Assembly (NCBI GenBank): GCA_021404785.1
Contig: QWHH01000001.1
Location: forward strand, 92,760 to 156,759
Direction of reading: 5' to 3'
DNA length: 64,000 nt
Origin: Lysobacterales bacterium PRO7
GTDB taxonomy: Bacteria; Pseudomonadota; Gammaproteobacteria; Xanthomonadales; Rhodanobacteraceae
In this document: positions 28,009-37,204 of the stretch, piece after piece
Numbering within the stretch: position 1 is the first letter of the stretch
Layout of the letters: the number at the start of each line of letters is the position of its first letter
Notes under the pieces: model-generated
What the model was told of the DNA's origin: nothing
Seen by the model: only the letters and a program-made list of their open reading frames with translations
The model's database searches: none
Translations under genes and position numbers: made by a program

Positions 28009-29511
28009 TCAACGGTAATTGGATTCGGGCGCGGCGAGCAGGTAGGTGTTCCATTCCGGCGGCGATTGCGCCTTGCCCAGAGCCGCCAGCGTAGGTTGCG
28101 ACAGCCACGGTTTGATTGCCTGGGCGAACAATTGCCCTGAAAGCTGCGGCACCGTGGGCATGGCCACGCCATCGAACAACTGCACGTCGCCGACGCCAAT
28201 CGCACGCGCCAGTTCGAAGCGCGCGCTCATTTGCCCGGACGAATCCCACGCGCTGGAAACCAGCGGGTATCCGTCCGGCGTCTGATGCCCGAATTCGCCT
28301 TCGCCCTGGCTGTTCAACCACGCGATCAGGCGGCGCGGATCCGGCGCGGCGCGGCCGTCGTAGGCCAGGCGCACGGACGAAACCACGTAGTGCATCGGGT
28401 CCTTGAACTTGCTGCCGAGCGACGCGGCGAACTGCGGCGAGTCGAACAACGTGCGCAGCACCGAACGGATGTCGCCGTGCGTGCGCTGGAACGTGTCGGC
28501 CATCGCATCGACGAGCGCGGCCGGCGGATTGTCGGAAACGAAATAGGTTGCAAGCTCGCCGGAGATGAAATGCGCGCAGGCCGGTTGCGCCACGAGCAGG
28601 TCAACGGCCTGGCGCACCTCGTCGAAACCGCTGCCGCGGATGGTGTGGCCGAGCAGCACCTTGTCGCCAAAATCATGGCGTGCCGGATTGAACTCGAAAC
28701 CGTCGTGGCGAACGTAGCGTGCCTGCAGGTTCGGGTGCAGTCGCGGTTCGCGCAGATTCAGCGCCACGCCGACGCCGGTGAGGACGCGCACCATTTCCTG
28801 CACATCGTTTTGCGTGTAACCCGCATTCACGCCGAGCGTGTGCAATTCCATCAGCTCGCGCGCGTAGTTTTCGTTGTGATGCTTGGCTTCGTTGCGCGCG
28901 TTGTCCAGGTACACCAGCATCGCCGGATGGGTCAGCGTGGCCATGACGAGGTCGCGGAAATTGCCGAGCGCGTTCGGCCGGATCGCGCTTTCGACGTAAT
29001 CGGCATCGAGCCAGGCTTCCGGACCCTTGCGATCGAACACGTTGAAGTGGTTCAGCCAGAACCAGACCATCTGTTCCTTCAATTGCGCCGGCGAATAGAT
29101 AGCGCGCAGCATTTCGCGCTCCTGGGTCTGCACGGCCAGCGCGACGCCTTGTTTGCGCAGCGCCTTGCGCGCTTCGACCTTGGCCTGCGCATCGTCGATG
29201 GATTTGAGCTGGTCGCGCGCAGCGGCAAGCGCAGCGATGTCGTCCCCGATCGATTGGTGCGAGATCGGCATGGCGTCGATCTGCGCCAGCACCGCCGGCG
29301 GCAGGCGTTCGTCGCGCGCAGCGAGTTGCGCGTCGAGATAGCCGCTGCGTCCAAGTCGCTCGAACTCGGCAAGGCTGGTCGAGTTCACGCCGTAGGTGAT
29401 GCGATCCAGCCATTGCAGGTCGGCATGGCTTGGTGGGGTGGCGGCCTGCGCGCTGCTGGCGGCCGTGATGATGGCGGCGGTGGAGGCAAACAGGATGCGG
29501 TGGCGCAGCAT
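28009..29511 (-). CDS. DUF1800 domain protein, exported
   Basis: 500 residues from the ATG at 29511 (MLRHRILFASTAAIITAASSAQA, a signal peptide). The sequence follows the DUF1800 pattern: LQWLDRITYGVNSTSLAEF at the start, NHFNVF, then the conserved block NARNEAKHHNENYARELMELHTLGVNAGYTQNDVQEMVRVLTG, cited in part only. It is the first gene of a two-gene unit with DUF1501. Function unknown. It is divergent from the GlcF-like gene, with 65 bases between the starts. Confidence 0.88.
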   Translation of the reverse strand: MLRHRILFASTAAIITAASSAQAATPPSHADLQWLDRITYGVNSTSLAEFERLGRSGYLDAQLAARDERLPPAVLAQIDAMPISHQSIGDDIAALAAARDQLKSIDDAQAKVEARKALRKQGVALAVQTQEREMLRAIYSPAQLKEQMVWFWLNHFNVFDRKGPEAWLDADYVESAIRPNALGNFRDLVMATLTHPAMLVYLDNARNEAKHHNENYARELMELHTLGVNAGYTQNDVQEMVRVLTGVGVALNLREPRLHPNLQARYVRHDGFEFNPARHDFGDKVLLGHTIRGSGFDEVRQAVDLLVAQPACAHFISGELATYFVSDNPPAALVDAMADTFQRTHGDIRSVLRTLFDSPQFAASLGSKFKDPMHYVVSSVRLAYDGRAAPDPRRLIAWLNSQGEGEFGHQTPDGYPLVSSAWDSSGQMSARFELARAIGVGDVQLFDGVAMPTVPQLSGQLFAQAIKPWLSQPTLAALGKAQSPPEWNTYLLAAPESNYR

Positions 29512-29576
29512 GGCGGGCTCCGGATGGCTTTGACCTGGAACAACGCGGCAGTGGCCGTGGCGTTTACAATTCGCCC

Positions 29577-30797
29577 ATGCAAGCAAACGTAAAGGTGGCA
29601 TCGGCCATGGAAGTGCGTATCGCCGCGCTGGCCGACAGGTGCGTCAAATGCGGATTGTGCCTGCCGCATTGCCCGACCTACCGCCTTGCGGCGACCGAGG
29701 CCGAGTCCCCGCGCGGTCGCATCGCGTTCGCGCAGGTGCTGGCCGAGGGAAAACTCGAACGTACACCTTCGATTCTTGCGCATCTGGACAACTGCCTGGC
29801 TTGCATGGCCTGCGAACGCGTGTGTCCGTCAAACGTTCAATACGGCGAACTAATCACGACGACGCGCGCGTGGTTGCGCGGCGCCAAGTCATCGGGCGCG
29901 ATGGGTTGGCTGATTGCGAAACCGCGGTTGCTTGGCATGTTGCTGCGCGTGGCAAATCTGCCGGTGGTGCGCGGCATCGTCCGTAGCCGCGCGATGCAGG
30001 GGTTGGTGCGTCCGTTCGGAATGGATCGCATGCTGGCCGAGTTGCCGCGACTGCCGCAAGTGGATGCGCCGGCATCGCGTACTCCTGCGCATCCACGCAG
30101 GCGAGTGGGACTATTCCTTGGCTGCGTCGCTGCAAGTGTGGATCGCGACGTGCATGCGGCGGCGCAAGTGCTATTGCACGCGCTCAGCTACGAAGTGATG
30201 CTGCCGCGCGATCAAGGCTGTTGCGGTGCTCTGGCCTTGCACGACGGCGATGCGGTCCAGGCGAATTCACTCGGTGCTGCGTTGCGCTCGGCGTTCGATG
30301 GCACGGGCGTGGATACCGTGTTGGTGTCTGCATCCGGTTGCTTCGGCACCCTGCGAGATCATGTCTTTGCCGATTCGAAACTTCGAGTCCGCGAAGTCCA
30401 TGAATTCCTTTATGCGGATTCGGGTTTCGACACACTGAAATTTCGTGCATTGCCCGAGCGCATCGCCGTGCATACGCCCTGCACGCAGCGCAATGTCGCG
30501 CGCGCGGACGGCGCGATCGCGCGCCTGCTGGCGCGGATTCCGCAACTGCAAATCGATGCACTGCCCGCACCACCCGGCTGCTGCGGCGCGGCGGGAGACT
30601 ATTTCCTGCATCATTCGGAGAATGCCGACGCATTGCGCGCGCAGACGCTGGATGCCGCGCTGGCATTTCAGCCTGAAAAGCTCGTTACCAGCAATGTCGG
30701 CTGCCGGATCTTCCTCGGCAATGGTTTGCGCGAATGCGCGGCGGAAGTCTCCGTGATCCATCCGCTTGTGTTGCTCGCGCGGCAACTGGAGAATTGA
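29577..30797 (+). CDS. GlcF-like (Fe-S)-binding oxidoreductase subunit
   Basis: 406 residues. Two ferredoxin-type [4Fe-4S] motifs are near the N-terminus ([12 protein letters not shown] and [12 protein letters not shown]), followed by two CCG domains, seen as DQGCCGAL and [11 protein letters not shown] with upstream cysteines in LGCVA and CTQRN. This is the layout of glycolate oxidase subunit GlcF and of LutA/GlpC-type subunits. No flavoprotein partner (GlcD/GlcE) is adjacent, so the electron donor is unclear. ATG at 29577 is used; MEVRIAAL at 29607 is possible. coq7 follows after four bases, so the two are probably co-transcribed. Confidence 0.85.
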   Translation: MQANVKVASAMEVRIAALADRCVKCGLCLPHCPTYRLAATEAESPRGRIAFAQVLAEGKLERTPSILAHLDNCLACMACERVCPSNVQYGELITTTRAWLRGAKSSGAMGWLIAKPRLLGMLLRVANLPVVRGIVRSRAMQGLVRPFGMDRMLAELPRLPQVDAPASRTPAHPRRRVGLFLGCVAASVDRDVHAAAQVLLHALSYEVMLPRDQGCCGALALHDGDAVQANSLGAALRSAFDGTGVDTVLVSASGCFGTLRDHVFADSKLRVREVHEFLYADSGFDTLKFRALPERIAVHTPCTQRNVARADGAIARLLARIPQLQIDALPAPPGCCGAAGDYFLHHSENADALRAQTLDAALAFQPEKLVTSNVGCRIFLGNGLRECAAEVSVIHPLVLLARQLEN

Positions 30798-30801
30798 CGT
30801 C

Positions 30802-31446
30802 ATGATCGACCGCCAACTTTCCCGCTTCGATCGTGTCATTGTCGAAATCGAGCGCGCCCTCGCGACGTCGCTCAATGCGCAACCGGAAGCGCAGCGTACG
30901 TCGCCCGCGGCTGGCATCACTGATGCGCCGCTCGATGAAACCCAGCGCCGTCATGCCGCGGGCCTGATGCGGGTCAACCATACCGGCGAAGTCTGCGCAC
31001 AGGCCTTGTATTCCGGGCAGGCCGCGGTCGCGCGCGACGAGGCGACACGTGCGCAATTGCTGCATGCCGCCACCGAGGAAACTGATCACCTGGCCTGGTG
31101 CGGTGATCGCCTCGAAGCGCTCGCCAGTCGCCCGAGCCTGTTCAATCCGCTGTGGTATGTCGGCAGTTTCACCATCGGCGCCGTCGCCGCGCTGGTCAGC
31201 GACAAGGTGAGTCTGGGCTTCGTCGTGGAAACCGAGCGCCAGGTAGAGGCGCATCTGGGCAAGCATCTGGAGCAATTGCCGCAAGCCGACGCCGCCAGCC
31301 GCGCCGTGGTCTTGCAGATGCAGGCCGACGAGGCCCGCCACGGCCGCATGGCGCAGGATGCTGGCGGCATCGAACTGCCGCCGCCGATTCCGTCGTTGAT
31401 GCGCTTCGCCAGCGCCGTGATGAAGGCGGTGGCGTACCGCTTTTAG
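30802..31446 (+). CDS. coq7: 2-polyprenyl-3-methyl-6-methoxy-1,4-benzoquinone monooxygenase
   Basis: 214 residues from the ATG at 30802 ([15 protein letters not shown]). The di-iron ligands are visible as [25 protein letters not shown] and DEARHG, the pattern of Coq7/UbiF-type ubiquinone hydroxylases. It carries out the last ring hydroxylation in ubiquinone synthesis on the membrane. In Xanthomonas the same gene sits near speD and clp, as here. The gene ends at a repeat-rich hairpin cluster that separates it from the convergent speD. Confidence 0.95.
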   Translation: MIDRQLSRFDRVIVEIERALATSLNAQPEAQRTSPAAGITDAPLDETQRRHAAGLMRVNHTGEVCAQALYSGQAAVARDEATRAQLLHAATEETDHLAWCGDRLEALASRPSLFNPLWYVGSFTIGAVAALVSDKVSLGFVVETERQVEAHLGKHLEQLPQADAASRAVVLQMQADEARHGRMAQDAGGIELPPPIPSLMRFASAVMKAVAYRF

Positions 31447-31448
31447 CC

Positions 31449-31559
31449 CCCTCTCCCGCTTGTGGGAGAGGGTTGGAGTGAGGGGAAACATCGGAACGCC
31501 TTCGCCCGCTTCCCCTCATCCGGCGCTTCGCGCCACCTTCTCCCGCAGGCGGGAGAAGG
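31449..31559. repeat. Palindromic intergenic repeat / bidirectional terminator
   Basis: Three hairpins lie between convergent coq7 and speD. CCCTCTCCC (31449-31457) pairs with GGGAGAGGG (31464-31472). GGCG-CTTCG-CGCC covers 31522-31534. CCTTCTCCCGC (31536-31546) pairs with GCGGGAGAAGG (31549-31559) around a two-base loop. GTGAGGGGAA and TTCCCCTCAT form a further, wider pairing. The CCCTCTCCC...GGAGTGAGGGGA wording is that of a dispersed intergenic element common in Xanthomonadales and other proteobacteria. It probably ends both transcripts. Confidence 0.75.
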
Positions 31560-31566
31560 GAAAGCG

Positions 31567-32352
31567 TCAGGTGAGGTTCCTGCCATGAAACAGCTCTTCA
31601 ATCTCGCGCTTGAGCAGTGACTCGATGCGCATGCGATCCTTGAACGACAGATCCTCGGCGTGTGCCTCGAACAGGTAGGTTTCGAGGTCGAATTCCTTCA
31701 CGTGCATCTTCGTGTGGAACATGTTTTCCTGGTACACGTTGACGTCGAACATTTCGTATTTCTGGCGGATGTGCTTGGCCAGGTATTCCTGGATCGAGTT
31801 GATGCGGTGGTCGATGTAGTGCTTCCTGCCGCGCACGTCGCGGGTGAAGCCGCGCACGCGGTAGTCCATGATCACGATGTCCGATTCGAAACTGTCGATC
31901 AGGTAGTTCAACGCCTTCAACGGCGAGATCACGCCGCAGGTTGCCACGTCGATGTCGGCGCGAAACGTGGCGATACCATTGGCCGGATGCGTCTCCGGAT
32001 AGGTGTGCACGGTGATGTGGGATTTGTCCAGGTGCGCCACCATCGCCTCGGAGATCACGTCCTTGCCGAGCTTGTCCACCACGGGATGCTCGGAAATCAG
32101 GATCGTCACGCTGGCGCCCTGCGGATCGTAATCCTGCCGCGCCACGTTGAGGATGTTCGCGCCGATGATCTCGGCCACATCGGTGAGGATCTTGGTCAGG
32201 CGATCGGAGTCGTACTGCTCGTCGATGTAATCGATGTAGCGGTCGCGTTGCTCGCTGGTGACCGCGTAACAGATGTCGTAAATGTTGAAGGACAACGCCT
32301 TGGTCAGGTTGTTGAAACCTTGCAGTTGCAGGCGCGGAAGGGGTTTGACCAC
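31567..32352 (-). CDS. speD: S-adenosylmethionine decarboxylase proenzyme
   Basis: 261 residues, the E. coli-type (class 1) SpeD length. The start is a GTG at 32352 ([22 protein letters not shown]), as expected from Xanthomonas homologues. Autocleavage should occur before Ser111 in [12 protein letters not shown], converting it into the pyruvoyl cofactor. It makes decarboxylated S-adenosylmethionine, the aminopropyl donor for spermidine. No speE is adjacent. It is divergent from clp across 160 bases. Confidence 0.96.
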   Translation of the reverse strand: MVKPLPRLQLQGFNNLTKALSFNIYDICYAVTSEQRDRYIDYIDEQYDSDRLTKILTDVAEIIGANILNVARQDYDPQGASVTILISEHPVVDKLGKDVISEAMVAHLDKSHITVHTYPETHPANGIATFRADIDVATCGVISPLKALNYLIDSFESDIVIMDYRVRGFTRDVRGRKHYIDHRINSIQEYLAKHIRQKYEMFDVNVYQENMFHTKMHVKEFDLETYLFEAHAEDLSFKDRMRIESLLKREIEELFHGRNLT

Positions 32353-32432
32353 GGTGGGTACCTCGAAAGGCGGTCGGCGACAGGCGCGGATTATGGAGCA
32401 ATCGCACCGTGGGGGAAACCGTTTTTGCCGGT

Positions 32433-32463
32433 TTGCACGGCGATGACGGGATTCCGATATGAT
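32433..32463 (+). promoter_or_regulatory. Candidate sigma-70 promoter of clp
   Basis: TTGCAC at 32433-32438 and TATGAT at 32458-32463 are separated by 19 bases, about 50 bases before the clp ATG. The elements are good but the spacing is at the long end, so this is only a candidate. Confidence 0.35.
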
Positions 32464-32512
32464 GCTACGTCATCGGCGCCGCATCGCCGCGTTTTGCCCC
32501 GGGGAGTCGGGT

Positions 32513-33205
32513 ATGGAGCTTCGCTACACGCTGCAACGCGCCGTCAATCGCGTGCAGGCGCCCAGTTCGCTGGTGCTTGACCAGGCAGCGCTGGACCGTT
32601 TCCTTGGTTATTGCCATCGACGCCGCTATCCGGGCAAGACGGCGATCATCCGCCCCGGCGATTCGGCCAATATCCTGTATTTCATCATCGACGGCTCGGT
32701 CAGCGTGCTCACCGAGGACGAAGAAGGCCGCGAACTGATCCTGGCCTACATCAACGCCGGCGAATTCATCGGCGAGATGGGCCTGTTCGTGGAAACCCCG
32801 CGACGCGAGGTGATGGTACGCACGCGCACGTCTTGCGATCTGGCCGAGATCAGCTACGAGCGCCTGTTCCAGTTGTGCGAAGGCGACTTGCGCGAAGAAT
32901 GCGCCAAGATTCTGTTTGCGATTGGCACGCAGCTCACCAATCGCCTGCTGCACACTTCGCGCAAGGTCAGCCGTCTGGCTTTCATGGATGTGACCAGTCG
33001 CGTCGCCAAGACCCTGATCGACCTGACCGAAGAGCCGGATGCCATGTCTCACCCAAAGGGGACTCAGATTCGCATCTCACGCCAGGAAATCAGCCGCATC
33101 GTCGGCTGTTCGCGCGAGATGGTCGGGCGCGTGCTCAAGCAGTTGGAAAAGCAGGGGATGATTTCGGTCGCGGGCAAGACGATCGTCGTATTCGGAACTC
33201 GCTAG
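32513..33205 (+). CDS. clp: Crp-family global regulator Clp
   Basis: 230 residues from the ATG at 32513, the same length as Xanthomonas Clp. The cyclic-nucleotide-binding beta-roll ([27 protein letters not shown]) is followed by a long helix and a helix-turn-helix ([24 protein letters not shown], partly cited) nearly identical to Clp/Crp. In Xanthomonas, Clp is inhibited by cyclic di-GMP and controls extracellular enzymes and adhesion; the same role is inferred. Its TAG stop and the TAG stop of convergent trpC share the palindrome CTAG at 33202-33205. Confidence 0.94.
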   Translation: MELRYTLQRAVNRVQAPSSLVLDQAALDRFLGYCHRRRYPGKTAIIRPGDSANILYFIIDGSVSVLTEDEEGRELILAYINAGEFIGEMGLFVETPRREVMVRTRTSCDLAEISYERLFQLCEGDLREECAKILFAIGTQLTNRLLHTSRKVSRLAFMDVTSRVAKTLIDLTEEPDAMSHPKGTQIRISRQEISRIVGCSREMVGRVLKQLEKQGMISVAGKTIVVFGTR

Positions 33206-33990
33206 GAAAACAGCCGTGCCAGTTCGGCGCCAGGATCCTCGGCGCGCATGAAGGCCTCGCCGACCAGAAAGGCGTTGACTCCTACCGCGCGCATCCGCGC
33301 CACGTCCTCGCGTGTGTGGATGCCGCTTTCGGTGACGAGCAGGCGATCCGCCGGTACGCGTGAACGCAGAGCCAGTGTCGTGTCGAGCGAGGTCCTGAAC
33401 GTGCGCAAATCGCGGTTGTTGATGCCGATCAGCGCTGCGGATGTGTGCAACGCGCGGTCAAGTTCCTGCGCGTCGTGTGCTTCGATCAGCACATCCATGC
33501 GCAACGCATGCGCCAATGCGGAAAATTCCGCAAGCCGTGCGTCGTCGAGCGCAGCGACGATCAGCAGGATGCAGTCGGCGCCTAGCGCGCGCGCCTCGAC
33601 GATTTGATATTCGTCGATCACGAAATCCTTGCGCAACACCGGCAGCTCGCACGCCGCACGCGCCTGTTGCAGGTACGCATCCGCGCCTTGAAAGAAATCG
33701 ACATCGGTGAGCACGGAAAGGCAAACCGCGCCGCCGGCTGCGTAGCCGCGGGCAATGTCGGCAGGACGAAAATCCGCGCGGATCACGCCCTGACTCGGGC
33801 TGGCCTTTTTTACCTCGGCGATCACGGCGTGTCGGCCGACGGCAATGTTTGCGCGCAATGCCGCGGCAAAGCCGCGTGGCGGCGATGCCAGTGCGGCCTG
33901 CTCGCGCAGCATGTCAAGCGAAATCCGCGCGCGTCGCTCGCGTACCTCGTCCGCCTTGCGCGCGAGGATGCGTTGCAGAATATCGTTCAT
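33202..33990 (-). CDS. trpC: Indole-3-glycerol phosphate synthase
   Basis: 262 residues, the monofunctional TrpC length. [23 protein letters not shown] motif (here [13 protein letters not shown]), [23 protein letters not shown] and LVTESGI are all present. It closes the ring of CdRP to indole-3-glycerol phosphate. Its ATG overlaps the trpD stop (ATGA, 33987-33990), indicating translational coupling in trpE-G-D-C. trpB, trpA and trpF are not in the window, as is usual where the pathway is split. Confidence 0.97.
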   Translation of the reverse strand: MNDILQRILARKADEVRERRARISLDMLREQAALASPPRGFAAALRANIAVGRHAVIAEVKKASPSQGVIRADFRPADIARGYAAGGAVCLSVLTDVDFFQGADAYLQQARAACELPVLRKDFVIDEYQIVEARALGADCILLIVAALDDARLAEFSALAHALRMDVLIEAHDAQELDRALHTSAALIGINNRDLRTFRTSLDTTLALRSRVPADRLLVTESGIHTREDVARMRAVGVNAFLVGEAFMRAEDPGAELARLFS

Positions 33991-35021
33991 GCTGTGGCCA
34001 GCTGCTTCGTCACTGCGAGGAGCCGGTCAAGCTTTGCGCGCGCTGCGCCACTGGCGACGACTTCGCGCGCACGCTCGATTCCGGCGGCGATCGAATCGAC
34101 AACATCAGCCGCGTACAGCGCAGCGCCCGCATTGAGCAGGACGATGTCACGCACCGGCCCGGGTGTGTTGTCCAGCGCGGCGAGTACACGCGTCTTGGAT
34201 TCCGCTGCATCGGCGACCGCGAAATCTTCACGCGTGGCGCGGCCGAAACCGAATTGCTCCGGCGTCAGTTCGTATTCGCGCACCATGCCATCGCGCAGCT
34301 CGCCAACCAGGGTCGCATCGCACAGCGAAATTTCGTCGATTCCATCGCGGCCCCAGACCACCAGCGCGTGGCCGGCGCCCAGGCGTTGCAACACGCGCAC
34401 CTGGATGCCGACCAGATCCGGATGGAACACGCCCATCAGGATGTTCGGCGCGCCGGCGGGATTGGTCAGCGGTCCGAGGATGTTGAACAGCGTGCGCACG
34501 CCCATCTCCTTGCGCACCGGCGCGACTACGCGCATCGCCGGATGATGGTTCGGCGCGAACATGAAACCGATGCCGGTTTCCTCCACACACACCGCAACCT
34601 GTTCGGCGGCCAAATCGATGCGCACGCCCAGCGCTTCGAGTACGTCGGCGCTGCCGGATTTGCTCGACACACTGCGGTTGCCATGCTTGGCCACGCGCGC
34701 GCCGGCGGCCGCGACGACGAACATCGCCGCGGTGGAAATGTTGAATGAATTCGCGCCGTCGCCACCGGTGCCGACGATGTCCACGAAATGCTTGTAAGGT
34801 GGAACGTGCACACGCACCGCCATCTCGCGCATCACGCTGGCCGCTGCCGCGATCTCGCCGACGGTTTCCTTCTTCACGCGCAGGCCGGACAGGATCGCCG
34901 CGACCATGGGCGCCGACACTTCGCCGCGCATGATCTGGCGCATCAGATCGATCATTTCCTCGGAGAAGATCTCGCGATGTTCGATAAGGCGCTGGAGCGC
35001 CTGCTGCGGCGTGATTGACAT
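33987..35021 (-). CDS. trpD: Anthranilate phosphoribosyltransferase
   Basis: 344 residues from the ATG at 35021 ([12 protein letters not shown]). The PRPP/anthranilate signature [18 protein letters not shown] and the [21 protein letters not shown] motif are intact. It transfers phosphoribose from PRPP to anthranilate. It starts one base past the trpG stop region and overlaps trpC by four bases. A longer upstream reading frame to 35156 overlaps trpG in another frame and is rejected. Confidence 0.97.
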   Translation of the reverse strand: MSITPQQALQRLIEHREIFSEEMIDLMRQIMRGEVSAPMVAAILSGLRVKKETVGEIAAAASVMREMAVRVHVPPYKHFVDIVGTGGDGANSFNISTAAMFVVAAAGARVAKHGNRSVSSKSGSADVLEALGVRIDLAAEQVAVCVEETGIGFMFAPNHHPAMRVVAPVRKEMGVRTLFNILGPLTNPAGAPNILMGVFHPDLVGIQVRVLQRLGAGHALVVWGRDGIDEISLCDATLVGELRDGMVREYELTPEQFGFGRATREDFAVADAAESKTRVLAALDNTPGPVRDIVLLNAGAALYAADVVDSIAAGIERAREVVASGAARAKLDRLLAVTKQLATA

Positions 35022-35022
35022 G

Positions 35023-35619
35023 TCAAGCCGCCTTCGGCAGCGGCGCGCGCAGGAAATTGCGCAGCAGGTCGTGGCCGTGCTCGGTAAGGATCGATTCCGG
35101 ATGGAACTGCACGCCCTCGATTGCCAGCGTTTTGTGGCGCAGGCCCATGATCTCATCGATGCTGCCGTCGGCGTTTTGCGTCCACGCCGTGACTTCCAGA
35201 CACGCCGGCAAGCTCGATTTCTCCACCACCAGCGAGTGGTAACGCGTGGCCGTGAATGGGTTATTCAATCCGGCGAACACACCTTTTCCGTTGTGATGGA
35301 TCGGTGACGTTTTGCCGTGCATGATCTGCGGTGCGCGGATCACGCGCCCGCCAAACGCCTGGCCGATGCTCTGGTGGCCAAGGCACACGCCGAGGATCGG
35401 AATCTGTCCGCCGAGTTCAGCAATCACATCCAATGTAACTCCGGCCTCGTCTGGCGTGCCGGGACCAGGTGAAATCACGATGCGACTCGGCGCCAGTTTG
35501 CGGATGCCATCTACCGTCAGCGCATCGTTGCGCGCGACGCGCACGTCCTCGCCCAACTCGCCCAGGTACTGCACAAGGTTGAAGGTGAAAGAGTCGTAAT
35601 TGTCGATCATCAGGAGCAT
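35023..35619 (-). CDS. trpG: Anthranilate synthase component II (glutamine amidotransferase)
   Basis: 198 residues. Class I amidotransferase with [15 protein letters not shown] at the N-terminus, the nucleophile Cys79 in [11 protein letters not shown], and the catalytic His-Glu in [13 protein letters not shown]. It delivers ammonia from glutamine to TrpE. It might also serve 4-aminobenzoate synthesis, as amphibolic TrpG/PabA proteins do. It lies 46 bases after trpE and one base before trpD. Confidence 0.96.
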   Translation of the reverse strand: MLLMIDNYDSFTFNLVQYLGELGEDVRVARNDALTVDGIRKLAPSRIVISPGPGTPDEAGVTLDVIAELGGQIPILGVCLGHQSIGQAFGGRVIRAPQIMHGKTSPIHHNGKGVFAGLNNPFTATRYHSLVVEKSSLPACLEVTAWTQNADGSIDEIMGLRHKTLAIEGVQFHPESILTEHGHDLLRNFLRAPLPKAA

Positions 35620-35665
35620 GGCACTCTCGAGGTGGCGTCCAGGGTTGATTTTAACTGCAGGAATC

Positions 35666-37141
35666 TCACAACCCCCCCACCGCTTCCTGCACCGCGCGAA
35701 ACAGCGCGCGGCACTTGTTCATGGTTTCCTTCCATTCCAGTTCCGGTACGGAGTCGGCGACCACGCCGCCGGCGGCCTGCACGTGCAGTTCGCCGTTCTT
35801 CACGATCGCGGTGCGGATGGCGATGGCAAGGTCCGCCTCGTCGTTCCAGCCCCAGTAGCCGACTGCGCCGCCATAGACGCCGCGCTTGACCGTCTCCAGT
35901 TCCGCGATGACCTGCATCGCGCGCACCTTCGGCGCGCCGGTCAATGTGCCGGCGGGAAAGGTCGCACGGAACACGTCCATGAAGTTCAAGCCCGGCTTCA
36001 GTTTTCCGATCACTTCCGAGACGATATGCATGACGTGCGAGTAGCGCTCCACGATCATGTTCGCGGTCAGTTCCACGCTGCCGGTCTGGGCGACACGACC
36101 GACGTCATTGCGGCCGAGGTCGATCAGCATCACGTGCTCGGCGCGTTCTTTCGGATCGGCGAGTAACTCCGCTTCCATCGCTGCGTCTTCCTGCGGCGTG
36201 TGCCCGCGTCGGCGCGTGCCGGCGATCGGACGCAGCACGACCTGGCCGCCTTGCGCGCGCACGAGGATTTCCGGCGATGAGCCGATGATTTGTTCCTGGC
36301 CCAGGTCGATGAAATACATGTACGGCGAGGGATTGAGCGCGCGCAGCGCACGGTAGACGTCCAGCGGTCGCGCGCGAAACGGAACCGACAGGCGCTGGCT
36401 GATCTGCACCTGGAAAACATCGCCGGCGAAAACGTGCTCCTTCGCTTTTTCCACCGCAGCAAGGTAATCGTTTTTCGGAAAACTCGACACGAAATGCGAT
36501 TCGTCAATGGCTTTGGTATCGACCGCGTCCGGGTACGCCGCGCTGGTCGAGCGCAGGCGATGCACCAGCGAATCCAGCCGTCGTTGCGCGCGCGTGTAGG
36601 CGCGTGGCTCGCCCGGATCGGCGTTGACGATCAGATAAAGCTTGCCTTTCAAGTTGTCGAAAACCGCAAGTTCCTCGGCCAGCATCAGGCAGATGTCGGG
36701 CATGCCGAGCTGATCGGGTTTCGCGTCGGCGCGGATTTTCGGCTCGAGGTAACTGGCGCACTCGTAGCCGAAATAGCCGACCAGGCCGCCGGCGAATTTG
36801 GGCAGGCCTTCGATTGACGGCACGCGGTATTGCGCCTTGATCACCGCGATTTCGGCGAGCGGGTCGGCGACCTCGCGCTCATCCACGATTTCGCCTTCTT
36901 CGGTTGCGACCAGGCGCTTTCCGAAAACACGGATCACGCGCCGCGCCGGCAAGCCGATGATCGAGTAACGTCCCCAGCGCGCGCCGCCTTCGACCGATTC
37001 GAACAGATATGCGAACGGGCCGTCGGCGAGCTTGAGATACACCGACAGCGGCGTGTCGAGGTCGCTCAATACCTCGCGCACCACCGGAATGCGGTTGTGT
37101 CCTTGCGCGGCGAAGGCGGCGAATTGGTCTTGCGAGATCAT
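35666..37141 (-). CDS. trpE: Anthranilate synthase component I
   Basis: 491 residues. The N-terminal part includes [18 protein letters not shown], matching the LLES region that binds feedback tryptophan. The chorismate-binding half has [31 protein letters not shown] and [14 protein letters not shown]. With TrpG it turns chorismate into anthranilate. It heads the minus-strand operon trpE-trpG-trpD-trpC. The 63 bases upstream hold no visible leader peptide with tandem Trp codons, so the mode of regulation is not apparent. Confidence 0.97.
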   Translation of the reverse strand: MISQDQFAAFAAQGHNRIPVVREVLSDLDTPLSVYLKLADGPFAYLFESVEGGARWGRYSIIGLPARRVIRVFGKRLVATEEGEIVDEREVADPLAEIAVIKAQYRVPSIEGLPKFAGGLVGYFGYECASYLEPKIRADAKPDQLGMPDICLMLAEELAVFDNLKGKLYLIVNADPGEPRAYTRAQRRLDSLVHRLRSTSAAYPDAVDTKAIDESHFVSSFPKNDYLAAVEKAKEHVFAGDVFQVQISQRLSVPFRARPLDVYRALRALNPSPYMYFIDLGQEQIIGSSPEILVRAQGGQVVLRPIAGTRRRGHTPQEDAAMEAELLADPKERAEHVMLIDLGRNDVGRVAQTGSVELTANMIVERYSHVMHIVSEVIGKLKPGLNFMDVFRATFPAGTLTGAPKVRAMQVIAELETVKRGVYGGAVGYWGWNDEADLAIAIRTAIVKNGELHVQAAGGVVADSVPELEWKETMNKCRALFRAVQEAVGGL

Positions 37142-37204
37142 GCGAGGGTTCCGGTCGGGCAGGGCACGATAGCAAGTCGCGCGATGCGGCGACAGACCCG
37201 ATGG

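Noticed and set aside
37142..37204. Search for a trp leader peptide and attenuator before trpE
   Set aside because: No short reading frame with consecutive Trp codons and no terminator/antiterminator pair can be seen.
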